A DNA stretch of 64,000 nt from Gammaproteobacteria bacterium (GTDB lineage Bacteria; Pseudomonadota; Gammaproteobacteria; Burkholderiales; Rhodocyclaceae), in contig JAHJEO010000016.1 of the NCBI GenBank assembly GCA_018825305.1, forward strand, positions 186,001-250,000, read 5' to 3'. A program made the position numbers and the translations under genes. Position 1 is the stretch's first letter, and every line of letters starts with the position of its first letter. Positions 26,349 through 34,262 of the stretch are shown in pieces. The notes under the pieces were generated by a model. That model saw only the letters and a list, made by a program, of their open reading frames with translations. It was not told the DNA's origin and did not search any database.

Positions 26349-27425
26349 TCAGGTTTCGCTGCTCAGCGCTTCCAGCCGGCGCGAGCGCCAGTCGAGCAGC
26401 GTGGTGCGCATGGCCATCTTGCCGGCGAGCTCCGGGTGATCGGCGGCGATCACGTCGGCGGCGAATTTCGACAGGAAGCGGCTCTTGAGTTCGGCCCGGG
26501 CGCGGTCCACGCCGATCTCGTCGTAGGGCACCGACGCCAGCAGCAGGAAGCCGTCGCTGGGGATGCGTCCCGCCGCCATGTTGGCGCCGATGATGCTGGC
26601 GGCGGTGCGGATCGGCACGTCGAGATTGGGGCTGTAGGGGCCGATGATCAGTGCCAGGTTGGGCGTGTGCAGGAAGTCGAAGCCGCGGCCGAGGCAGATC
26701 ATCCACTCGCGGTGCTCGATGTCGAGGGCGCGCTCGCCGCGGCGGTTCTGCGCCCGCACCTGCTCGATGCGGTCGAGGTTGCCGTGCAGCAGGGGCAGCA
26801 GGTCCGCGCGCATCTGCGCCGGCATGTCGGGCAGCAGCGCCGCCAGTTTTGGCGCCAGCGTGCCGCGGTCGGCGGTAGGGATTTCGCACAGGTCGAGCTT
26901 GTGGCCGTCGGCGCCGTGGATCACCAGCGTGTCCTCGTCGGTCTCGAAGCCGCAGACCAGCGGATAGACCGTGCCGTGCGCGCCGCCGAAGATATGCTCG
27001 ACCTGGCGGCGGATCTGGTAGGTGTGGGCGATGGCGGCCTCGGTGTCGTAATTGAAGCCGGCGCAGCCGCGCTTGGGATCGCCCTTGGAATAGTGATAGG
27101 TGATGAGGAACAGCACGCGGCGGCCGCTGCTCACCATGCGCTGCACATGGTGGGCCAGCATCTCGCCAAGGTGCGGCCAGCCCAGGTCGAACATGCCGCC
27201 GAGGTTGCGGAAGGGCATCAGCAGGCCGACCGGCGTGTTGGTGGCAACCGGGATGTTGATGCGTCCGTCCATGCACTTGAGCACCGCGATGGCCGTCGGA
27301 TGCTCGGCGAGGTAGCGTTCGCGCGCCAGATAGGCCTCGGGGCTGCGGTAGTCGGCGCCGTGGCGGTTGGCGACTTCGAATACCCAGTCGATGCGCTGCT
27401 GGATCGGTTTGCTGTGGATGTCCAT
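26349..27425 (-). CDS. beta-carbonic-anhydrase-like protein (CsoSCA-like active-site pattern)
   Basis: 358 residues; start at 27425 behind a strong TTTAGGAGGCAGC site. Cys51, Asp53 and Arg55 in LKCMDGRINIPV, then His111 and Cys121 in ITYHYSKGDPKRGCAGF, reproduce the Cys-Asp/Arg-His-Cys layout of beta-type carbonic anhydrases. The His-Cys gap of ten is much wider than the three of ordinary beta enzymes and close to the eleven of carboxysomal CsoSCA. Other conserved-looking parts are FRNLGGMFDLGWPHLGE and FLHTPNLALIIGPYSPNLD. No carboxysome genes are in view. It may hydrate CO2 or be a non-catalytic relative. It lies tail-to-tail with the DAB-like region. Confidence 0.6.
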   Translation of the reverse strand: MDIHSKPIQQRIDWVFEVANRHGADYRSPEAYLARERYLAEHPTAIAVLKCMDGRINIPVATNTPVGLLMPFRNLGGMFDLGWPHLGEMLAHHVQRMVSSGRRVLFLITYHYSKGDPKRGCAGFNYDTEAAIAHTYQIRRQVEHIFGGAHGTVYPLVCGFETDEDTLVIHGADGHKLDLCEIPTADRGTLAPKLAALLPDMPAQMRADLLPLLHGNLDRIEQVRAQNRRGERALDIEHREWMICLGRGFDFLHTPNLALIIGPYSPNLDVPIRTAASIIGANMAAGRIPSDGFLLLASVPYDEIGVDRARAELKSRFLSKFAADVIAADHPELAGKMAMRTTLLDWRSRRLEALSSET

Positions 27426-27433
27426 GCTGCCTC

Positions 27434-27509
27434 CTAAAGTCGGGCCTCGAGAATACCCGCGATTTCGGGGTCGGTGAGTACGACCGGGTTGGTTTTCATG
27501 CTGCTGCCG
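27434..27509 (-). pseudogene. duplicated 3' end of the iron alcohol dehydrogenase gene
   Basis: The last 25 or so codons of the adh gene ending at 28222 are repeated here: SSMKTNPVVLTDPEIAGILEARL, shown as SSMKTNPVVLTD then PEIAGILEARL with a stop. This compares with SSMKTNPVVLTD and AEIAGILAARL in the intact gene. The first 36 bp (27474-27509 versus 28262-28297) are identical and the rest about 75-80% identical. The MntA-HepT module lies exactly between the two copies. Confidence 0.85.
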
Positions 27510-27528
27510 TGCGACGTGTCCCGGTACT

Positions 27529-27873
27529 TCAGACTGTCGGCGAGATTTTGAGAAGCGTCGCCACGGCGTGCTTGAGCATTGGCAGGTCGTCGGTAACGGT
27601 GACGAACACGGCGCGCCAATCCACAGAGAAGTACGCATGCACGGCGATGTTGCGAAAGCCGATGATTTCCTTCCAGGGAACATCAGCAGCATGCGTGCGG
27701 GTTTCGTCGGTGAGCCGACCAGCCGCCTCGCCGATGACCGAGAGCTTCTGCAGCACCGCACTCTGGATCAACTCGTCCGCAACGAAACACGTTTCGTCGA
27801 TGCCCGTCGTGAAGCGCTCTATCGCTTCGATCGAATCGACAATATCCGCCAGAAACAGTCGGTCATTCCGCAT
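27529..27873 (-). CDS. hepT: HepT-like toxin (HEPN domain, DUF86)
   Basis: 114 residues. The HEPN ribonuclease motif Rx4H is present as R74-NIAV-H79, followed by Tyr81 (VHAYFSVDW). This Tyr is the residue modified by the partner nucleotidyltransferase in studied HepT-MntA systems. Other family features: NDRLFLADIVDSIEAI and QSAVLQKLSVIGEAAGRL. HepT cleaves RNA or tRNA and is held inactive by AMPylation. It overlaps the 3' end of mntA by 11 bp, the usual coupled arrangement. Confidence 0.92.
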   Translation of the reverse strand: MRNDRLFLADIVDSIEAIERFTTGIDETCFVADELIQSAVLQKLSVIGEAAGRLTDETRTHAADVPWKEIIGFRNIAVHAYFSVDWRAVFVTVTDDLPMLKHAVATLLKISPTV

Positions 27874-28162
27874 GGATGACTTGGGCCTGACGCAGGATTT
27901 CGCCCTTGATATGCCGATTCAGACTGTTGCGGGTCAGCAGGTCGACCGGACGGCCGAAGATGCCGGACAATTCGTCCCGCATTCTCTGCAGGCCCACGAG
28001 TCCGACGCGTGCGTCGGGGGCAAGATCGATCAGCACGTCGACATCGCTGTCGGCGCCGAAATCCTCGCGAACCACGGAACCAAACAGCGCGAGCTCCCGA
28101 ACGGAATGAGCGCGGCAGAAAGCGCGTATCGCGGCGTGGGGAATGGGCAATTGAGGATCCAT
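27863..28162 (-). CDS. mntA: MntA-like nucleotidyltransferase antitoxin
   Basis: 99 residues, a minimal nucleotidyltransferase. The GS-x10-DxD motif is intact (G28-S29 in LALFGSVVREDF, D40 and D42 in ADSDVDVLID). MntA proteins add AMP to a Tyr of HepT and so neutralise it. With the overlapping hepT it forms a complete toxin-antitoxin module that appears inserted at the 3' end of the alcohol dehydrogenase gene. Confidence 0.93.
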   Translation of the reverse strand: MDPQLPIPHAAIRAFCRAHSVRELALFGSVVREDFGADSDVDVLIDLAPDARVGLVGLQRMRDELSGIFGRPVDLLTRNSLNRHIKGEILRQAQVIHAE

Positions 28163-28221
28163 CGGAGCTACTTTATCACCTCATGCCACCGTGGAAGCAG
28201 GCGGGCGGGAGCTTGCGGGCG

Positions 28222-29421
28222 TCAAAGCCGGGCGGCGAGAATGCCGGCGATCTCGGCATCCGTGAGTACGACCGGGTTGGTTTTCATGCTGCTGCCGCGA
28301 CTGTTGGCGACGATGCGCGAAAAGTCGGCGCTGGCGACACGGTAAGCCGACAGCCGCGGCAACCGCAATTGATCTTGCCACTGCTGCAGCGTCGCCACCA
28401 GGTAGTCGCGTGCCTCGGTGCCGTTCAAGCCCTTCTGCATGGCGAAGCGGCGGCCGATCTCGGCGTATTTCGGCAGGGCCGGGTTGTCGGGTTCGCGCGC
28501 CGCCATCGCGGCGATATTCACGGCCGTGGCGGTGGCCGCCAGCGTGCCGCAGACCACGCCGTGCGGAATCGGGAAAAAGGCGCCGAGCGGCGCCGCCAGG
28601 CCATGCACCGAACCGAGGCCGGTCTGCGCCAGGCAGATGCCCGACATGAGTGAGGCGTAGGCCATCCGCTCGCGGGCGGCGGCCGACTGCTCGCGGTGCA
28701 GCGCCAGCAGCGAGTCCTTCACGGCCATGATGCCGGAGCGCGCCAGCGCATCGGTGACGGGGTTGGCGCGGGTCGAGACGAAGGATTCGAGCAGCTGGGT
28801 GAATGCGTCCATGCCGTCGGCGGCGATCAGCTCGGGCGGGCAGGTCGCCAGCAGGTCGGGATCGACCACGGCCCACTCGGCCACCAGCGCGTCGTCGCGG
28901 AAGGATTTCTTGAAGCCGTCCGGCCCCTGGACCGAGAGTACGGCGTTCCTGGTCGCCTCCGATCCGGTGCCGGCTGTGGTCGGCACCGCGATGAAGGGCG
29001 TGGCGGGGCCGCGGTAGGGCAGCTCGGGGCCGACGCCTTCGAGGTGGTCCATCACCGAGTTGCCGGGCTTGAGCAGGCCGGCGATGGCCTTGGCGGCATC
29101 GAGTGCCGAGCCGCCGCCGATGCCGATCACCACGTCGAAGCTCTGCCCCTCGCCACGCAAGGCGGCGACCTGCTCGTCGACGAATTGCGGCGACGGCTCG
29201 CCATTTACCCGGACATGCCGCAAGATGAAGTCGCGCGCCTCGAGCGCGGCGAACAGCCGTTCGCCCGCGGGCGACTCGACGAAGGCGCGCTGGCCGGTGA
29301 CCAGCAGGGCCTTGCGGCCGTAACGCTCGGCAACCTCTGGCAGGCGGGCGATGGCGCCGGCGCCGAATTCGACGCGCGGCACCCGGGCGATTGAAAAGGG
29401 TGCGATGGCGTGGTTCGCCAT
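28222..29421 (-). CDS. iron-containing alcohol dehydrogenase (group III)
   Basis: 399 residues from MANHAIAPFSIARVP, starting 2 bp beyond the feoB-like stop. Nucleotide-binding GIGGGSALDAAKAIAG and PTTAGTGSEATRNAV are present. The metal site includes the D-x3 helix AADGMDAFTQLLESF and the His residues in GSVHGLAAPLGAFFPIPHGVVCG. It oxidises or reduces an alcohol/aldehyde pair with NAD(P)H; the substrate is unknown. A repeat copy encodes RVASADFS 20 residues before the C-terminus. The last 25 codons are duplicated beyond the inserted mntA-hepT pair. Confidence 0.9.
   Translation of the reverse strand: MANHAIAPFSIARVPRVEFGAGAIARLPEVAERYGRKALLVTGQRAFVESPAGERLFAALEARDFILRHVRVNGEPSPQFVDEQVAALRGEGQSFDVVIGIGGGSALDAAKAIAGLLKPGNSVMDHLEGVGPELPYRGPATPFIAVPTTAGTGSEATRNAVLSVQGPDGFKKSFRDDALVAEWAVVDPDLLATCPPELIAADGMDAFTQLLESFVSTRANPVTDALARSGIMAVKDSLLALHREQSAAARERMAYASLMSGICLAQTGLGSVHGLAAPLGAFFPIPHGVVCGTLAATATAVNIAAMAAREPDNPALPKYAEIGRRFAMQKGLNGTEARDYLVATLQQWQDQLRLPRLSAYRVASADFSRIVANSRGSSMKTNPVVLTDAEIAGILAARL
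28320..28345 (+). repeat. dispersed 25-bp repeat, copy 7 (inside adh)
   Basis: AAAAGTCGGCGCTGGCGACA then CGGTAAG. Antisense to the gene, read as RVASADFS. It is 20 bp from the edge of the duplicated 3' end segment. Confidence 0.85.
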
Positions 29422-29422
29422 G

Positions 29423-31471
29423 TCAGGCAACCAGCGAGGCGCCGGCCAGCAGCAGGCGTGCCGCCGCGGCCAGCAGCAGGGCCACGCCCACCGACAGCGC
29501 CACCGAGAAGAAAGCCTCGCGGCGGCCAAGCACCTTGAGCATCACGGCGAAGGTGGAGACGCAGGGGACATAGAAGGTGAGGAAGACGAGAAAGGTGAAA
29601 ATCTGGGTGGTGTCTAGCACGCTGCCGACGTCTGCGGTGCCGAGCGCCTGCGCCACCATCAGCAGCGAGAGCTCCTTGCGCAGCACGCCGAAAAGGATGG
29701 GCACGCCCAGCACGATCGGCAGCCCCAGCCACCAGCCGGTGATCGGCGTCAGCAGCGTGTTGATCACGGCGTCGGCGCCGAAGTGCGCCAGCAGCGCCAG
29801 CACCACGCTGCCGGCGATCAGCAGCGGCGTGACGATGGTGACGATGTCCTCGGTGCGGTCCCAGGCGTCGCGCAGCAGCGGGCGCAGGCGCGGCCAGGAA
29901 TAGGCGGGGATGTCGAGGATCATGCCCGGCGCCGTGTCGGAATAGCGCTTTGCCAGCAGTCGCCCCAGCACGGCGATGACCAGCGGCGTCAACAGGAACA
30001 GCGCCAGCACCGCGAAGCCCCCGAGATACTTGCCGCCGAGCGCGAGGATGATGGCCGAGCGCGCCGAGCAGGGCACGAAGGTAATGAGCAGCGAAGCCAG
30101 TATGCGGTCGCGGCCGCTGGCGGCGTTGTTGGCCGCCGAAATCGCCGGCACGTTGCAGCCAAGCCCGATGAGGAAGGGCAGGGCTGCGGCGCCATGCAGG
30201 CCGATGCGGTGGAAGCCGCGATCCACCACGAAGGCGACGCGATGCATGATGCCGGATTGTTCCAGCGCCACCAGCAGGATCACCAGCGGAATCATGTAGG
30301 GCACGACGATGCCGACCAGCCCGACCAGGCCGTCCGCCACCGCGCGGCCGACCACGCCGACGGCGGATGTCGGCTCCCAGGTCTGCACCCAGGCGGCCAA
30401 CCGGGCCGAGGTGTGGGCGTCGAGTAGCGCCGCCAGTTCGAAAACGATGAACAGCACCGCGGCGAAAATCGCCAGGCTGCCGACGAGGCCCCAGCGCGGA
30501 TGCAGGAACAGCGCATCGAGCCAGCCCTTCCAGCCGGCCTCGGTCGGCCCCGAGAGGCTGGTGACGGCCTCGAACAGCAGCGCCGCGCGGTGGTGGCGGT
30601 CGGCGTGCAATTCGTCGGAGAGGGTGCGCGGCAGCAACGCTGCTGCTGCTGCGCGCGCCGCCAGCACCTTGGGCGCGAGGTCGGGGAAGTGCGCCTGCAT
30701 CTCGCGCAAAAACCAGTCGTCGTTCTCGGCCAGTTGCGTCACCAGCAGTTCGCGCGGCACGCGGAAGGCCTCGCAGACGCGATGCTCGGCGGCGACGGCC
30801 TCGAGCTTCTTCAGCGCCGCGGCGATGTGCGGGCTTTCCGGCTGCGGCAGCGGGCAGACCTCGTCGCGCGCCGCCTCCAGCGCGGCGGCGAAGAGCTGGG
30901 CCACGCCCTTGCCCATGTGCGCCACCGTCGGCACCACCGGCACGCCGAGCCGGTCGGCCAGTGCCCGGACGTTGATGAACAGGCCCTTGTCGCGCGCCTC
31001 GTCCATGCGGTTGAGCGCCACCACCAGCGGCCGTCCGAGCAGCGTCAGCGCCAGCGTCAGTTCGAGGTCGCGCTCCAAGGCCGTGGCGTCGATCACCTGG
31101 ATCAGCACGTCGGGCGCATCGAAGGCCGCCTGCGGCTGCTCCGGCTCGTGGCGGGCGATGCTCGGCCAGCGGTCGCCCCACAGCAGATACTTGAGTACCG
31201 CGCGGTCGCCTTCCGAGAGGCGGTGCAGCGAATCCAGCGGCGGCAGCGCGACCAGCGAGATCTGTTCGAGGCCGAGCTCGACCACGCATTCTTCGTAGGT
31301 CGACTCGCCGACGCCCAGCCCGGCCAGCCGTTCCTGGCGGACGTCGACGGCAGACGCGGCGCGGAAGATCGTGCTCTTGCCGGTGCGGGCGCGGCCGACC
31401 AGCGCCACGCGCGGGCGGCGCTCGCCGCGCAACAGCGGCTGCTTCAGGGTGACGGTGGCGGTGGTGGGCAT
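29423..31471 (-). CDS. feoB: FeoB-like ferrous iron transporter with degenerate G3 motif
   Basis: 682 residues. The G domain has an intact P-loop (GRARTGKST, 26-34) and G4 NRMD (154-157). The usual DLPG of G3 is ALPP (75-78), so the Asp and Gly that position Mg and sense gamma-phosphate are lost. The membrane part keeps the Cys-containing gate segments: IGLGCNVPAISA, FVPCSARSAI and FYVPCVSTF. FeoB imports Fe2+ across the inner membrane. No feoA or feoC is adjacent. It is cotranscribed with a small ABM protein (7 bp upstream) and the iron alcohol dehydrogenase downstream, so iron supply to that enzyme is a possible link. Confidence 0.85.
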   Translation of the reverse strand: MPTTATVTLKQPLLRGERRPRVALVGRARTGKSTIFRAASAVDVRQERLAGLGVGESTYEECVVELGLEQISLVALPPLDSLHRLSEGDRAVLKYLLWGDRWPSIARHEPEQPQAAFDAPDVLIQVIDATALERDLELTLALTLLGRPLVVALNRMDEARDKGLFINVRALADRLGVPVVPTVAHMGKGVAQLFAAALEAARDEVCPLPQPESPHIAAALKKLEAVAAEHRVCEAFRVPRELLVTQLAENDDWFLREMQAHFPDLAPKVLAARAAAAALLPRTLSDELHADRHHRAALLFEAVTSLSGPTEAGWKGWLDALFLHPRWGLVGSLAIFAAVLFIVFELAALLDAHTSARLAAWVQTWEPTSAVGVVGRAVADGLVGLVGIVVPYMIPLVILLVALEQSGIMHRVAFVVDRGFHRIGLHGAAALPFLIGLGCNVPAISAANNAASGRDRILASLLITFVPCSARSAIILALGGKYLGGFAVLALFLLTPLVIAVLGRLLAKRYSDTAPGMILDIPAYSWPRLRPLLRDAWDRTEDIVTIVTPLLIAGSVVLALLAHFGADAVINTLLTPITGWWLGLPIVLGVPILFGVLRKELSLLMVAQALGTADVGSVLDTTQIFTFLVFLTFYVPCVSTFAVMLKVLGRREAFFSVALSVGVALLLAAAARLLLAGASLVA

Positions 31472-31478
31472 CAGCGCA

Positions 31479-31775
31479 TCAGGCGGCGGGGAAGAGGCCG
31501 GCCATGGGCTCGCCGCGGCGCGGTTCGGCCATCATGTCGGCCACGGCATCGCGCCAGATGGCGTAGTGGGCCGTCTGCTTGTGGGCGGCGGCGGCCTCTG
31601 CCGTGGCGTAGGCCTCGTAGAAAACAAAGCGCGACGGATCGTCGGGCGAGCGCAGGATGTCGAAGCGGCGGTTGCCGGGCTCCTTGACCGAGGCCGCGTG
31701 GTTCAGCTGCGTCGCCGCGATGAAGGCGGCAACGGCTTCGGGCTTGACGCGGATGTGGACGAGCGTGACGTGCAT
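31479..31775 (-). CDS. antibiotic biosynthesis monooxygenase (ABM) domain protein
   Basis: 98 residues forming one ABM ferredoxin-like barrel: HVTLVHIRVKPEAVAAFIAA, NRRFDILRSPDDPSRFVFYEAY, AHKQTAHYAIWRDAVADMM. The family includes cofactor-free monooxygenases, heme-degrading enzymes and LsrG isomerases. The substrate cannot be assigned. It is the first gene of the minus-strand feoB-adh operon. Confidence 0.88.
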   Translation of the reverse strand: MHVTLVHIRVKPEAVAAFIAATQLNHAASVKEPGNRRFDILRSPDDPSRFVFYEAYATAEAAAAHKQTAHYAIWRDAVADMMAEPRRGEPMAGLFPAA

Positions 31776-31858
31776 GGAAAATCCCTTGGGTTGCCTCCGA
31801 TTCTAGCGCGGCGGTGGGTGCCGTTAGAATCGGGACTGACAAGGCAAACCACGGATCG

Positions 31859-33274
31859 ATGCAAAAAAATACTCTCGCGCAATTTTCCGGCCGGCTCCTC
31901 ATGGTCGGCTTTGGCTGTATCGGGCGCGGTGTGCTGCCGCTGCTGCTGCGGCACATCGACATCGATCCGGCCCGGATCCGCATCGTCACCGAGCACGATG
32001 GCCACCGCGAGATCGCCGACGCCCACGGCATCGCGATGCGCGTCGAGGCGATGACCCCCGACAACTACCGCAGGATTCTCGACGAGGAACTGGGCGCGGG
32101 AGACTTCCTCCTCAACCTGTCGATCAACGTCGGCAGCGTCGATCTCATCGCCTGGTGCCAGGCGCACGACGTCGCCTACCTCGACGCCTGCATCGAGCCC
32201 TGGGCCGGCGGCTATTACGATGCCGCGCTGACGCCGTCGCAGCGTTCCAACTACGGTTTGCGGGAATCGGCGCTGGCGCTGCGGCGAGCGGGCAGCGGCG
32301 GCCCGACGGCGGTGCTGACCCACGGCGTCAATCCGGGCCTGGTGTCGCATTTCGTCAAGAAGGCCTTGCTCGACATTGCCGCCGCGACCGGCGATGCCGA
32401 CGGCGAGCCGACGAACCGCGCCGGCTGGGCCGCGCTGGCGCAGCGCCTCGGCGTCAAGGCCATCCACATCGCCGAGCGCGACACCCAGGTATCGGCGCTG
32501 GCGAAGCGCCCGGGCGAATTTGTGAACACCTGGTCGATCGAGGGCTTCGCCGGCGAAGGCTGCCAGCCCGCCGAACTCGGCTGGGGCAGCCACGAGCGCC
32601 ACTGGCCGCCCGATGCGCGCCGCCACGGCTATGGCTGCGATGCCGCGGTCTATCTGCAACGCCCCGGCGTCGCCACCCGCGTGCGCAGCTGGACGCCGCT
32701 CGAAGGCCCGTATCACGGCTTCCTCATCACCCATGGCGAATCGGTTTCCATCGCCGATTTCCTGACGGTGCGCGACGGCGAGGTGGCCACCTACCGCCCG
32801 ACCGTGCATTACGCCTACCACCCCTGCGACGACGCGGTGCTGTCGCTGCACGAGCTGGCCGGCAAAAACTGGCATTTGCAGCAGCGTCGCCGCGAACTGC
32901 GCGCCGCCGACATCCACTCGGGCATGGACGAACTCGGCGTGCTGCTTGCCGGCCATGCCAAAAATGCCTACTGGTACGGCTCGCGCCTGAGCATCGGCCA
33001 GGCGCGCGAACTGTGCCCGCTCAACAACGCCACCAGCCTGCAGACCGCGGCCGGCGTGCTCGGCGGCGTGGTGTGGGCGCTGCGCCACCCGCAGGCCGGC
33101 ATCGTCGATCCCGACGACATGGACTGGCGCGAAGTGATGGCCGTGGCCGGGCCCTACCTCGGCGAAATGGCCGGCGTGTTCAGCGAGTGGACGCCGCTGG
33201 AAGGCCGCGGCGAACTGTTTCCCGAAGACGTCGACGCCAGCGACCCCTGGCAGTTCAAGAACGTCCGGGTCTGA
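31859..33274 (+). CDS. hss: homospermidine synthase
   Basis: 471 residues from MQKNTLAQF; an in-frame ATG-like start 45 bp upstream is less likely. The N-terminal Rossmann motif LLMVGFGCIGRGVLPLL is saccharopine-dehydrogenase-like. It is followed by LNLSINVGSVDLIAWCQ, YLDACIEPWAGGYYD and THGVNPGLVSHFVKKAL, all typical of bacterial Hss. It makes sym-homospermidine from two putrescines (or putrescine plus spermidine) with NAD+ in the cytoplasm. TAGAAT at 31825-31830 may be its -10 element. egtD follows 6 bp downstream. Confidence 0.92.
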   Translation: MQKNTLAQFSGRLLMVGFGCIGRGVLPLLLRHIDIDPARIRIVTEHDGHREIADAHGIAMRVEAMTPDNYRRILDEELGAGDFLLNLSINVGSVDLIAWCQAHDVAYLDACIEPWAGGYYDAALTPSQRSNYGLRESALALRRAGSGGPTAVLTHGVNPGLVSHFVKKALLDIAAATGDADGEPTNRAGWAALAQRLGVKAIHIAERDTQVSALAKRPGEFVNTWSIEGFAGEGCQPAELGWGSHERHWPPDARRHGYGCDAAVYLQRPGVATRVRSWTPLEGPYHGFLITHGESVSIADFLTVRDGEVATYRPTVHYAYHPCDDAVLSLHELAGKNWHLQQRRRELRAADIHSGMDELGVLLAGHAKNAYWYGSRLSIGQARELCPLNNATSLQTAAGVLGGVVWALRHPQAGIVDPDDMDWREVMAVAGPYLGEMAGVFSEWTPLEGRGELFPEDVDASDPWQFKNVRV

Positions 33275-33280
33275 CCCGCG

Positions 33281-34228
33281 ATGCAGCCGCGCCTGATCCA
33301 GGTCGATCGTGCCGACCCATCCGCCAGTCGCGACGAGCTGCTGCGCGGCCTGCAGGCCGACCCCGCCGCGATCCCGCCCAAGTATTTCTACGACGCGCTC
33401 GGCGCGCGCCTGTTCGCCGCCATCACCGAGCTGCCCGAGTACTACCCGACGCGCACCGAGGCGGCGATCTTCGCCCGCCATGCGGAGGCGATGGCGCGGC
33501 TGCTGCCGGCCTTCGCGGCGCTGGTGGACCTGGGCGCCGGCAACTGCGAGAAGGCGGCGCGGCTGTTCGCCGCCTTCGGCGTGCGCCGCTACGTCGCGGT
33601 CGACATTTCCGTCGACTACCTGCGCGAGTCGCTCGACGTCCTGCGCCACCAGCATCCGCGGCTGGACCTGCTCGGCGTCGGCCTCGATTTCTCGTCCCGC
33701 CTGGACCTGCCCGCCGCAGTGGGCGAGGGGCCGCGGCTGCTGTTCTATCCCGGCTCCAGCATCGGCAACTTCGCGCCTGCCGACGCGCTCGCCTTCCTGC
33801 GCCAGGCGCGGGCGGCGGCGCAGGGCGGGGCGCTGCTGATCGGCGTCGACCTGGTCAAGCCCGTGGATGTGCTGGAAGCCGCCTACGACGACCCGCTCGG
33901 CGTCACGGCGGCGTTCAACCGCAACCTGCTGCGGCATGTGCGGCGTGTCGCCAGCGCCGACTTTTCACTAACCGACTGGCGCCACGTCGCCTTCTTCAAT
34001 GACGCCGAATCGCGCATCGAGATGCACCTCGAAGCCGTGCGCGACGTCGCCGTGCGCTGGCCCGGTGGCGCACGCCGCTTCGCCGCCGGCGCGCGCATCC
34101 ACACCGAGAATTCGTACAAGTGGCGCCTCGCCGATTTCGCCGCGCTGCTGGACAGCGCGGGCTTTGGCGACCTGCATCACTGGACCGACGATAACGACTG
34201 GTTCGCGGTGTTCCTCGCCCGCGCCTGA
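33281..34228 (+). CDS. egtD: L-histidine N-alpha-methyltransferase
   Basis: 315 residues, full length. EgtD makes hercynine (trimethylhistidine) from His with three SAM, the first step of ergothioneine synthesis. Family signatures: IPPKYFYDALGARLFAAITELPEYYPTRTE (given in parts YFYDALGA and LPEYYPTRTE), SAM-binding LVDLGAGNCEKA, FYPGSSIGNF, and the C-terminal IHTENSYKW. A perfect repeat copy encodes RVASADFS in the loop after NLLRHVRR. It is cotranscribed with hss, and egtB converges on it from the other side. Confidence 0.93.
   Translation: MQPRLIQVDRADPSASRDELLRGLQADPAAIPPKYFYDALGARLFAAITELPEYYPTRTEAAIFARHAEAMARLLPAFAALVDLGAGNCEKAARLFAAFGVRRYVAVDISVDYLRESLDVLRHQHPRLDLLGVGLDFSSRLDLPAAVGEGPRLLFYPGSSIGNFAPADALAFLRQARAAAQGGALLIGVDLVKPVDVLEAAYDDPLGVTAAFNRNLLRHVRRVASADFSLTDWRHVAFFNDAESRIEMHLEAVRDVAVRWPGGARRFAAGARIHTENSYKWRLADFAALLDSAGFGDLHHWTDDNDWFAVFLARA
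33941..33966 (-). repeat. dispersed 25-bp repeat, copy 8 (inside egtD)
   Basis: CGGCGTGTCGCCAGCGCCGA then CTTTTC. Read as RRVASADFS in frame. Confidence 0.88.
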
Positions 34229-34235
34229 GGCCGGG

Positions 34236-34262
34236 GCGCCGTGTCGCCAGAGCCGACTTTTT
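34236..34262 (-). repeat. dispersed 25-bp repeat, copy 9 (between egtD and egtB)
   Basis: GCGCCGTGTCGCCAGAGCCG then ACTTTTT. Its T-run supplies part of the egtB stop codon. It fills nearly the whole 32-bp gap between the convergent genes. Confidence 0.85.

Noticed and set aside
27434-27619. Possible 61-residue minus-strand gene
   Set aside because: Only its last 25 codons resemble a protein, and these are the copied end of adh. It overlaps hepT in another frame.
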